From NCBI GenBank assembly GCA_937888735.1, contig CALASN010000124.1, positions 1 through 5,678 on the forward strand: DNA of 5,678 nucleotides, given 5' to 3'. Position numbers and translations under genes: made by a program. Under the pieces are notes generated by a model, which saw only the letters and a program-made list of their open reading frames with translations, made no database searches and was not told where the DNA came from. Below are positions 1-5,111 of this stretch, in pieces (position 1 is the first letter of the stretch; the number at the start of each line of letters is the position of its first letter). This stretch comes from UBA5499 sp002426275 (GTDB lineage: Bacteria; Bacillota; DTU084).

Positions 1-357
1 AATGGATTTTTGCAGCTTGAACGGGACAAAAAGGTGGGTTCCCTGTCCAAGGGCATGCAGGCCAGACTCAAATTGGCTTTGGCATTGGCCAGATCCGCAT
101 CCGTGCTGCTTTTGGATGAGCCTTTTTCCGGCATTGATCCCCAGTCGCGGAAAAAAATTCTCACCGCGCTGGTGGAAACTTACAGGCCTGGCCAGCAGAC
201 GATTCTGCTGTCCACGCATCAGGTTTTGGAAAGCGAGTCCACGTTCGATCAAGTGCTCTTTTTGCAGGATGGACGCTTGATTCTGGCGGGGGAGGCTGAC
301 CAATTGCGGCAGGAGCATAATTGTTCCATCGAAGACCTTTTCGCGCAAATTTATTAA
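1..357 (+). CDS. ABC transporter ATP-binding protein, C-terminal part (5' end outside window)
   Basis: This is the ATPase subunit that powers an ABC transporter from the cytoplasmic face of the membrane. The reading frame is open from base 1 and gives 118 codons, so the start, Walker A and Q-loop lie upstream. Visible motifs, numbered from the first codon, are the signature LSKGM (15-19), Walker B VLLLDEP with catalytic Glu40, the D-loop SGIDP (43-47) and the switch histidine in LSTH (His73). The tail ending in IEDLFAQIY is typical of ABC-2-type and YtrB-like ATPases. LSKGM in place of LSGGQ is a common variant in that group and does not suggest inactivity. The stop lies 14 bp before the ATG of a permease gene, so the two are almost certainly one operon and one complex. 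The substrate cannot be told from sequence. The ATPase assignment is very secure. Confidence 0.95.
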   Translation, partial: NGFLQLERDKKVGSLSKGMQARLKLALALARSASVLLLDEPFSGIDPQSRKKILTALVETYRPGQQTILLSTHQVLESESTFDQVLFLQDGRLILAGEADQLRQEHNCSIEDLFAQIY

Positions 358-366
358 AAGGGGGTG
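356..366 (+). promoter_or_regulatory. Ribosome binding site of the ABC permease gene
   Basis: A purine-rich run, AAAAGGGGGTG, overlaps the ATPase stop codon and lies about 7 bp before ATG 372. It supports that ATG over the in-frame TTG at 321, which lies inside the ATPase gene and has no such site. The overlap with the stop suggests coupled translation of the two subunits. Confidence 0.65.
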
Positions 367-371
367 TCCAA

Positions 372-1106
372 ATGTATACAATCGTTCTGCTGGAGCATGA
401 ATTACGTAAAAGGCGCACTGCCAATCTGCTGACGCTTCTGATCATCGCGGGCCTCTTCGGGTATTCTTTCAGGCTTTTGGCCAAGGTGGCTCACCCCGGC
501 GAGGCCCTAGTGCTGCCGGCTGCGGCCTTGATTTTCCCCTTGGTGCTCTGGGCTTGCTGGAGCCATTGGCAGAGCTTGCGGGAGGAGTGGCAGGAGCGAA
601 CGAATTGCCTGCTATTTTCTTTTCCCGTCCGGGGCTGGCAGGTGCTCTCGGCCAAAGGCGGCGCGACTGCTTTGGCCTTCGTCGTCTTCAGTCTCCTCAG
701 CGCCATTTTGGGGGGGCTGCTTTTGGTGACCGTTTTCCACAGGGCGCCCTTGGGTGGGATCAGCGCCGAAGAACTGCGGCGCCTGCTGATGGATGACGGC
801 AGTAAAATCTACCTGCAATACCTGTTGTTCACCTTTTCTTTGCTGGGTTTCAGCCAATTGGCGTTTGTGCTGGGGCAGCTGGCTCCGCGCTGGCACGGCT
901 TGGTTTCCGCCGGCGGTTTCGTTTTGGTTTTCTATGTGGTAGGCACAGTCACAACGTGGCTGGAGCCGCTGTTGAGGCTCTTGCCGCAGGTCGAATTTTC
1001 TTTTGGACGGTCTTTCAATCCTTGGTTTACAGTCTTATTCTTTCTTTGCAGCCTTCTTGCGGCCGCGTTTGCCGGCTGGCTCCTTGACAGGAGAGTGGAT
1101 TTCTAA
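372..1106 (+). CDS. ABC transporter permease subunit, ABC-2-like, six membrane segments
   Basis: This 244-residue integral membrane protein is the likely partner of the ATPase encoded just upstream. Hydrophobic segments are visible at about residues 17-36, 45-63, 97-122, 148-168, 175-196 and 217-237, giving six predicted helices. A short basic N-terminus (ELRKRR, 10-15) should be cytoplasmic. The loop after helix 2 contains REEWQERTNCLLFSFPV, which resembles the amphipathic region between helices 2 and 3 of ABC-2-type permeases. No periplasmic binding protein or lipoprotein is encoded alongside, which fits an exporter or membrane-remodelling transporter better than an importer, but the cargo is unknown. 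The start was chosen for its strong ribosome site. The stop TAA overlaps the stop of the opposite-strand LD-carboxypeptidase gene by 4 bp, so no terminator fits between the two. The family call comes from topology and context more than from a diagnostic motif. Confidence 0.85.
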   Translation: MYTIVLLEHELRKRRTANLLTLLIIAGLFGYSFRLLAKVAHPGEALVLPAAALIFPLVLWACWSHWQSLREEWQERTNCLLFSFPVRGWQVLSAKGGATALAFVVFSLLSAILGGLLLVTVFHRAPLGGISAEELRRLLMDDGSKIYLQYLLFTFSLLGFSQLAFVLGQLAPRWHGLVSAGGFVLVFYVVGTVTTWLEPLLRLLPQVEFSFGRSFNPWFTVLFFLCSLLAAAFAGWLLDRRVDF

Positions 1107-1996
1107 ATTAGGGGCGATTCCAGAAGCGTCAGCAGACCTGCCGAAGAATTCAACCGTGCATGCACTCCCAAGGGAATTGTCAGTTTTGGCGTGCCGTGAC
1201 CAAAGGCCAGGCCATAGAGCACGGGCTTTTTTAACGCTGCCAGTTCTTCCAGCAGCTCCAAAAATTCCCTTTGGGGTGCAATTGAAGGAGAATAACCGAA
1301 GATGATGCCGCTGGCAGACTGAAGTTTGCCGGCTAAAGACAGCTGCCGCAGCATCCTGTCCACCTTGTATGTCTCTTCGTCCACTTCCTCCAATAAGAGA
1401 ATTTTCCCTCTCGTGTCCAGCTCGTACGCAGTCCCTAAAGATGCAGTCACCAAGGAGAGATTCCCGCCGCACAAGACGCCCTCGCAGCTGCCGGGGTAGA
1501 TGGTTAGGGGAGGGGGAAGACTATCCGGGTGGGGAAGCGCGCAGAGCATGGGCTTTGTCAGCATCTGCCAGAGGTTTTCTTCTGTGAAAGGATCCAGCTC
1601 TCCAAAGTTAGAGGCCACCATAGGTCCATGAAAGGTGACCATTTTTTGGTTTAAAGCTAAATGGAGCGTGGTGATATCGCTATAACCCAAGAAGATTTTT
1701 GGGGTCTCCGGAAGCGGCGCAGGGAGCAGCCGCAGGCAGCCGTAACCTCCCCGGGCGCAGAAAATCGCGTCTACAGTGGCATCTTGAAACATCTCCAGCA
1801 AGTCTCGGCTCCTTGTTCGGTCCGGCGCCGCCAGGTAGGAGCGAAAGCGGCCATAGTTCGATTTGCCGATGGTCACTTCAAAACCGCGCTCTTTGAGATA
1901 TTCGCAGCCGGCTTCCACAGCAGAGGGCGCAGGAGGACTGGCAGGGGCGATCACGCCGATTTTAGCCCCTCTTTTCAACCCTTGTGGCTTCAGCAT
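1103..1996 (-). CDS. LD-carboxypeptidase, peptidase family S66 (LdcA/MccF-like)
   Basis: This 297-residue serine peptidase has no signal peptide and should act in the cytoplasm. S66 enzymes typically remove the terminal D-Ala from tetrapeptide muropeptides during cell-wall recycling; the MccF branch instead cleaves microcin C-type peptide nucleotides. The start KIGVIAPASP (12-21) is the usual N-terminal strand. CARGGYGCLRLL (80-91) is the conserved glycine-rich stretch. The nucleophile is Ser106 in GYSD (104-107), the acid is probably Glu203 in LLEEVDEETY, and the base is His267 in FGHGTPK. The triad is therefore complete and the length is normal. The ATG has a near-perfect ribosome site (AAGGAGGTGA) and no competing start. 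The gene stands alone on its strand, divergent from hsp20 and convergent with the ABC permease gene. LD-carboxypeptidase is favoured over MccF because nothing nearby suggests a microcin, but sequence alone does not separate the two. Confidence 0.93.
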   Translation of the reverse strand: MLKPQGLKRGAKIGVIAPASPPAPSAVEAGCEYLKERGFEVTIGKSNYGRFRSYLAAPDRTRSRDLLEMFQDATVDAIFCARGGYGCLRLLPAPLPETPKIFLGYSDITTLHLALNQKMVTFHGPMVASNFGELDPFTEENLWQMLTKPMLCALPHPDSLPPPLTIYPGSCEGVLCGGNLSLVTASLGTAYELDTRGKILLLEEVDEETYKVDRMLRQLSLAGKLQSASGIIFGYSPSIAPQREFLELLEELAALKKPVLYGLAFGHGTPKLTIPLGVHARLNSSAGLLTLLESPLI

Positions 1997-2000
1997 AAGT

Positions 2001-2010
2001 TCACCTCCTT
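2001..2010 (-). promoter_or_regulatory. Ribosome binding site of the LD-carboxypeptidase gene
   Basis: Read on the - strand this is AAGGAGGTGA, a full match to the 3' end of 16S rRNA. It lies 4 bp from the ATG when measured from its last base, or about 7 bp from the AGGAGG core. It fixes the start codon and suggests efficient translation. Confidence 0.8.
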
Positions 2011-2020
2011 CTTTTTATTT

Positions 2021-2047
2021 TATGCCGACCGCCTGCTTTTTGGCATA
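2021..2047. repeat. Inverted repeat in the divergent gap, possible operator
   Basis: TATGCC at 2021-2026 and GGCATA at 2042-2047 are perfect inverted copies separated by 15 bp. The stem can extend inward by one G-T and one A-T pair. It sits in the only divergent intergenic space of the window, between the LD-carboxypeptidase and hsp20 genes, where a regulator or overlapping promoters would be expected. On the - strand an AT-rich stretch (TAAAAT) abuts it and could be part of a -10 element for the LD-carboxypeptidase gene. No convincing -35 is present. It does not match the CIRCE element of HrcA or the CtsR heptad repeats. A role as operator is a guess. Confidence 0.3.
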
Positions 2048-2077
2048 GGAGGCCATGGGCGGGTTAAGCTATGGCAA

Positions 2078-2083
2078 AGGAGG
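2078..2083 (+). promoter_or_regulatory. Ribosome binding site that decides the hsp20 start
   Basis: AGGAGG lies 7 bp before ATG 2091 and only 1 bp before the in-frame ATG 2085, so 2091 is the better start. A second AGGAGG at 2047-2052 lies only 2 bp before an in-frame ATG at 2055, too close for normal initiation. The two further upstream in-frame ATGs are therefore not preferred. Confidence 0.65.
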
Positions 2084-2090
2084 TATGGAC

Positions 2091-2483
2091 ATGGAAGAGA
2101 AAGAGCTGCAAGAGGCCAGGCTGCCTGCTTTCCAGATCCGGGATCCTGTCTTTGAGCTCTCCAACCACGGCGATTATTTGCTTGTGAAGGCAACCGTGAG
2201 CGGTTTCAGACCCGAAGATTTGGAAATCACCGTCAAGCCGGACGGCGTTACGGTGAGGGGCGATACTTCTGCTGAGGAAAGCCGCTGTGATGATGGGTCT
2301 TGGCGTCAGGCCAAAACGAGGAGCGCCTTCATTCGCACCATCAGCTTTCCGGAAAAAATCGATCCACAGAGTGTTGAAGTCACCATGGACCGCGGACAGC
2401 TAACGATGATCATGCCCAAACAAACTCTCAAGGAGCGCACCTTGAGGTTCAAGCCCCAGGGTAAGGGGAAATTCATGCATTAG
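2091..2483 (+). CDS. Small heat-shock protein, Hsp20/alpha-crystallin family
   Basis: This 130-residue protein should be an ATP-independent holdase that binds unfolding proteins in the cytoplasm and keeps them refoldable. From the chosen ATG, a short charged N-terminal arm of about 20 residues precedes the alpha-crystallin domain at about 21-115. The domain begins at DPVFELSNHGDYLLVKA, continues through SGFRPEDLEITVKPDGVTVRG, and contains the FIRTISFPEKID segment that normally follows the dimerisation loop. It closes with the G-x-L signature in DRGQLTMIMPK. The tail after the domain is about 18 residues, basic, and lacks a clear I-x-I/V motif, the usual contact for assembly into large oligomers. 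The N-terminal arm is also short for the family. Both point to altered or smaller assemblies, though this is inference. Translation from ATG 2055 would add 12 residues. The gene leads a run of same-strand genes and pepT follows after 46 bp. No CIRCE or CtsR box is visible upstream. Confidence 0.92.
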   Translation: MEEKELQEARLPAFQIRDPVFELSNHGDYLLVKATVSGFRPEDLEITVKPDGVTVRGDTSAEESRCDDGSWRQAKTRSAFIRTISFPEKIDPQSVEVTMDRGQLTMIMPKQTLKERTLRFKPQGKGKFMH

Positions 2484-2499
2484 GCAGGAGTTTCCCCTT
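2463..2499 (+). repeat. Hairpin spanning the hsp20 stop codon
   Basis: AAGGGGAAA at 2463-2471 and TTTCCCCTT at 2491-2499 are perfect inverted copies. Three further pairs (one a G-U wobble) extend the stem inward to 12 bp, leaving a loop of 13 bases that holds the hsp20 stop TAG. No T-tract follows on either strand, so this is not a canonical intrinsic terminator. It could attenuate transcription into pepT or protect the 3' end of a processed hsp20 message. Confidence 0.45.
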
Positions 2500-2516
2500 C
2501 TGTCCGCGAAAAATTC

Positions 2517-2525
2517 AAAGGGTGA
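2517..2525 (+). promoter_or_regulatory. Ribosome binding site of pepT
   Basis: AAAGGGTGA ends 4 bp before ATG 2530, and its GGGTGA part can pair with the 16S 3' end. It supports this ATG as the pepT start, which also places the N-terminus where the peptidase T family begins. Confidence 0.6.
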
Positions 2526-2529
2526 TTAC

Positions 2530-3726
2530 ATGAAAGATTTGCCAAGTGCGGCGCAACGTTTTTTCGAGTACGTACAGATTGACACGCAATCGCGAGCCGA
2601 CTCTGAACGGAGTCCAAGTTCCGCCGGGCAACTGCAGCTGGCCCAGACCCTGGCCGGCCAGCTGCGGGCGCTGGGCGCAGCCGCTGTGGAGGTAACGGCG
2701 GAGGGAGTCGTGCTGGCCACGATTCCAGGCGTCGGGAGAACGGTGGGCTTTTTAGCGCATCTGGACACTAGCCCGCAGGCTCCCGGCGGCCCGGTGAAAC
2801 CGCTGCTCCACCATTATCATGGCGGTGTCATTGCTCTTCCCTACGGCCAGATCGATCATCCTTTGCTGCGGCAGGCGATGGATTGCAGGATCATCACCTC
2901 GGACGGCAGCACGTTGCTTGGCGCGGACGATAAAGCAGGGATTGCGGCCATCATGACCGCGGCGGCACAGCTGCTGGCGGAGCCTGCAGCACGTCACGCC
3001 CAAGTGAGGATCGCCTTTACTCCGGATGAAGAGTTGGGCAGAGGAACTCAGAGCCTGGATCTGGAAAGCTTCGGCGCTCAAGTGGCCTATACTGTGGACG
3101 GAGGCCCTTTGGGCCAGCTGGAATGGGAGAATTTTTACGCCCGGAATCTGCGGATCACCATTGAGGGCAAAAGCATTCATCCTGGGGATGCCTTCGGCAA
3201 GCTGGTTAACGCCGTGCGCCTGGCCGGCGTTTTTTGCAGCAGCCTGCCGGCTGCCGCCTTGCCTGAGACGACATGCGATCGCGCCGGTTTCATTCATGTG
3301 GATGGCATCAGGGGAGATGTGGAAGAGGCGGTGCTTGAAGTGATCGTGCGTGATTTTACCCGTCAAGGTCTGGACAGTAAATGCCAGGCGGTGCAGAATC
3401 TATTAGCCGGCATTATCGCAGAGCCTGGAAGTTACCGGATCGAACAGACCGGCGGCTACCTGAACATGAAAGAGGTTATCAGCGCGCAGCCTCAGGTGCT
3501 GGCCCTTGCCAGGCAAGCCATGGAGAGCGTTGGGGTGGAGCCGAAAGAGAGTCCCATTCGCGGCGGCACGGATGGTGCCAAGCTGGCGGAAGCCGGTCTG
3601 GCTTGCCCGAATTTGTTCACAGGCGGGGTAAACTTCCATAGTCGAACCGAATGGCTGGTGGTTGAATGGTTGGAAAAAGCCGCAGCCGTGGTTGCGGAGT
3701 TGGCCAGGCTGTGGGGAAAGCAGTAA
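2530..3726 (+). CDS. pepT: Peptidase T, tripeptide aminopeptidase (M20B)
   Basis: This 398-residue cytoplasmic zinc enzyme removes the N-terminal residue from tripeptides in the last stages of peptide breakdown. E. coli PepT is about 408 residues, so the length is normal. All expected metal and catalytic residues are visible: His77 and Asp79 in FLAHLDTSP, the bridging Asp133 in LLGADDKAGIA, the base Glu167 with metal ligand Glu168 in FTPDEELGRG, Asp190 in YTVDGG, and His370 in GGVNFHSRTE. The lid or dimerisation domain runs from about 200 to 320, with the conserved His217 in SIHPGD. IRGGTDGAKL (343-352) is a family hallmark near the C-terminus. PepT-like variants of M20 lack part of the segment at 86-125, which is present here, so true PepT is favoured. 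The gene follows hsp20 by 46 bp and precedes yigZ by 7 bp, which suggests cotranscription with the latter. Confidence 0.95.
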   Translation: MKDLPSAAQRFFEYVQIDTQSRADSERSPSSAGQLQLAQTLAGQLRALGAAAVEVTAEGVVLATIPGVGRTVGFLAHLDTSPQAPGGPVKPLLHHYHGGVIALPYGQIDHPLLRQAMDCRIITSDGSTLLGADDKAGIAAIMTAAAQLLAEPAARHAQVRIAFTPDEELGRGTQSLDLESFGAQVAYTVDGGPLGQLEWENFYARNLRITIEGKSIHPGDAFGKLVNAVRLAGVFCSSLPAAALPETTCDRAGFIHVDGIRGDVEEAVLEVIVRDFTRQGLDSKCQAVQNLLAGIIAEPGSYRIEQTGGYLNMKEVISAQPQVLALARQAMESVGVEPKESPIRGGTDGAKLAEAGLACPNLFTGGVNFHSRTEWLVVEWLEKAAAVVAELARLWGKQ

Positions 3727-3733
3727 AGTTTTC

Positions 3734-4348
3734 ATGGAAAAAGAAATTTTCACAGTGGACGGGTTTGCTCAGCGGGAAGTGGTACTGAAAAAATCGCGCT
3801 TTATCGGTTTGGCCTGGCCTATCACATCCAAGGCTGAGGCGGAACGAGATTTGGCGGAAAGCAAGCTGCTGTTTCCGGGAGCGACTCACTATGTTTACGC
3901 TTACGCGCTGGGAGCGGCAGGAGAGCTTGTCAGATTCAGCGACGACGGGGAACCGGGAGGCACTGCCGGCAAACCGGTTTTAACTGTCATCCGTCTTCAG
4001 GAGCTCACCAATACTCTGGTGGTGGTGATCCGCTATTTCGGAGGCATCCTTTTGGGAGCGCCCGGTTTGGTGCGCGCATACAGCCAGGCGGCACGGGAAG
4101 TTTTGGCTGCCTCCGGAAGCAAACGGCTGCTTTTGTCTTCGCGCGCCCGGCTCACCCTTTCTTATCACCTTTGGGAGCCTGTTCGCTATCAGCTGGAAAA
4201 GCTGGGAGCCAAAATTGAGAATATTGACTATCAATCCGAGGTGAAAGTCTGCTTTGTTCTTCCTCAAGCCAATTTGCAAGCCGCGCAGAAGTTGCTTGCC
4301 GAATATATGGTGCCTTTGAAAGTGGAAGCGGAGCAAAAATATCTCTAA
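3734..4348 (+). CDS. yigZ: YigZ/IMPACT family protein (UPF0029 plus DUF1949)
   Basis: This 204-residue cytoplasmic protein has the two-domain layout of bacterial YigZ (YvyE in Bacillus). The N-terminal IMPACT-type domain (about 1-125) shows KKSRFIG (19-25), the ATH turn (50-52), SDDGEPGGTAGKP (69-81), VVVIRYFGGILLG (96-108) and GLVRAY (111-116). The C-terminal ferredoxin-like DUF1949 domain spans about 137-200. Eukaryotic IMPACT restrains the Gcn2 stress kinase; the bacterial role is not settled, and nucleic-acid or ribosome binding has been suggested for the family. The canonical GEPSGTAG is GEPGGTAG here, a mild change. ATG 3734 lies 7 bp after the pepT stop and has only a weak ribosome site, so translation is probably coupled to pepT. 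An in-frame start at 3662 inside pepT was not chosen because it adds 24 residues without family likeness. Confidence 0.93.
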   Translation: MEKEIFTVDGFAQREVVLKKSRFIGLAWPITSKAEAERDLAESKLLFPGATHYVYAYALGAAGELVRFSDDGEPGGTAGKPVLTVIRLQELTNTLVVVIRYFGGILLGAPGLVRAYSQAAREVLAASGSKRLLLSSRARLTLSYHLWEPVRYQLEKLGAKIENIDYQSEVKVCFVLPQANLQAAQKLLAEYMVPLKVEAEQKYL

Positions 4349-4360
4349 GAGGAATTTTTC

Positions 4361-4393
4361 CCTTCTTTGTCGAATTAAGCTGTATAAAGAAGG
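4361..4393 (+). repeat. Hairpin between yigZ and the lipoprotein gene
   Basis: CCTTCTTT at 4361-4368 and AAAGAAGG at 4386-4393 are perfect inverted copies. A G-U and an A-T pair extend the stem inward to 10 bp, leaving a loop of about 13 bases. The right arm abuts the purine-rich ribosome site of the lipoprotein gene, so folding could limit its translation. No T-tract follows, so a terminator role for yigZ is doubtful. Confidence 0.4.
4383..4388 (+). promoter_or_regulatory. Possible -10 element before the lipoprotein gene
   Basis: TATAAA matches five of six bases of a sigma-A -10 box. No good -35 sits 16-18 bp upstream, and a start site about 7 bp downstream would fall at the ribosome site and leave almost no leader. 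This makes it a weak candidate only. It would give the lipoprotein and HAD genes their own promoter. Confidence 0.2.
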
Positions 4394-4394
4394 A

Positions 4395-4403
4395 AAGGGG
4401 GGG
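4395..4403 (+). promoter_or_regulatory. Ribosome binding site of the lipoprotein gene
   Basis: The purine run AAGGGGGGG ends 6 bp before ATG 4410. The start is also supported by the signal peptide, which begins correctly at this methionine. Confidence 0.6.
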
Positions 4404-4409
4404 CTTGCC

Positions 4410-5090
4410 ATGACCAAGAGGATCTGCTGGGCGTTCTCGCTGTTAGCGGCGGCGTTTTTTCTTACGGGCTGCAAACAAGTAGTTGAAGAACCCAAGGTCG
4501 ATCTTCGCAAAATGGGAACGGTCGCTCTCCTGGAATTTGATAACTTGACGTCTGATTTTGGCATCGCGGTGGAGGCCACCTCTCTTTTGGCAGACGAATT
4601 ATCTAAGCTGCAAGGGTTGGAGTTGCTCATTCCCAATTTTGGGGATCCTGAATTTAGTTCCCGGACGGCTCAGGAGGGAGATGCGGGTAAAGTGGCTGCT
4701 CGGCTGGGGGCCGATACGCTGCTCATGGGCGCTGTGACCTATTATTTTGAAGATGTGTATTTGGAGCCGCCCAGGAGGGTGCTCCTTGACAAAGAAAAGG
4801 ATTTATACCGTTGGGAGCTGCGCCAAGAGACCAATGTGGAAGTTGTGCTTTCCATGCAATTGATTTCAAAAGATCGGAAAGTGCTATTCTCACGTCAGGC
4901 CACAGGCAGCTCTAGCAGGCTTAAAACCAATCGACTGTCTTGGCCGGGGGAAAGCGAGTATCTGCCTCCTTTCTCCGCCCTCTCCGGAACCGACAGAAGG
5001 CAGCTTCCCACAGTCAGACGAGAAGCGCTGCGCGATGCCATCAGGAAGCTCGCCAGCAGTTATCTTCCGCAGTATTCGCTAACTTGGTAG
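4410..5090 (+). CDS. Lipoprotein of unknown function, CsgG/LpoB-like fold suspected
   Basis: This 226-residue protein begins with a lipoprotein signal: basic MTKR, a hydrophobic core (about 5-19) and the lipobox LTGC with Cys21, so it should be lipid-anchored on the outer face of the membrane. The mature part starts with a short charged linker. It then shows a pattern seen in CsgG, LpoB and TolB N-terminal domains: a first strand VALLEFDN (38-45), a helix with ADELSKL (61-67), and GADTLLMGAVTYY (100-112), the last resembling their GAD-x-hh-x-G-x-h segment. A long strand pair with a basic turn (about 143-169) follows, and then a C-terminal helix REALRDAIRKLASSYL (204-219). These relatives form secretion channels, activate penicillin-binding proteins or bind partners in the envelope. 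No specific function can be given. The fold is inferred from strand pattern only. The gene follows yigZ by 61 bp and precedes the HAD gene by 21 bp. Confidence 0.8.
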   Translation: MTKRICWAFSLLAAAFFLTGCKQVVEEPKVDLRKMGTVALLEFDNLTSDFGIAVEATSLLADELSKLQGLELLIPNFGDPEFSSRTAQEGDAGKVAARLGADTLLMGAVTYYFEDVYLEPPRRVLLDKEKDLYRWELRQETNVEVVLSMQLISKDRKVLFSRQATGSSSRLKTNRLSWPGESEYLPPFSALSGTDRRQLPTVRREALRDAIRKLASSYLPQYSLTW

Positions 5091-5111
5091 GTGAGGAGTG
5101 AGTTTCGCCAG

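Noticed and set aside
43..57. ABC signature LSKGM as a degenerate, inactive site
   Set aside because: LSKGM is a frequent natural variant of LSGGQ in ABC-2-type ATPases, and Walker B, the D-loop and the switch histidine are intact.
1103..1996. MccF-type microcin immunity gene paired with the ABC genes as an export/immunity system
   Set aside because: The genes converge and are not co-transcribed, no precursor peptide or modification enzyme is visible, and the length and motifs fit a housekeeping LD-carboxypeptidase equally well.
2055..2090. Upstream in-frame ATG codons (2055, 2085) as hsp20 starts, and an out-of-frame ATG at 2071 as a leader peptide
   Set aside because: The spacing from the nearby AGGAGG motifs is too short for 2055 and 2085. 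The frame from 2071 runs into hsp20 and encodes nothing recognisable.
1997..2090. CIRCE or CtsR operator upstream of hsp20, and a sigma-A promoter with both boxes
   Set aside because: Neither the HrcA dyad nor the CtsR heptad repeat is present. TTGGCA at 2040-2045 resembles a -35 box, but no acceptable -10 lies 16-19 bp downstream.
2752..3366. Long open frame of 204 codons on the - strand inside pepT
   Set aside because: It is antisense to a complete peptidase T with every catalytic residue in place, shows no family likeness, and has no ribosome site of note.
3980..4636. Open frame of 218 codons on the - strand across yigZ and the start of the lipoprotein gene
   Set aside because: It crosses two well-supported + strand genes and the gap between them, and its protein shows no recognisable domain.
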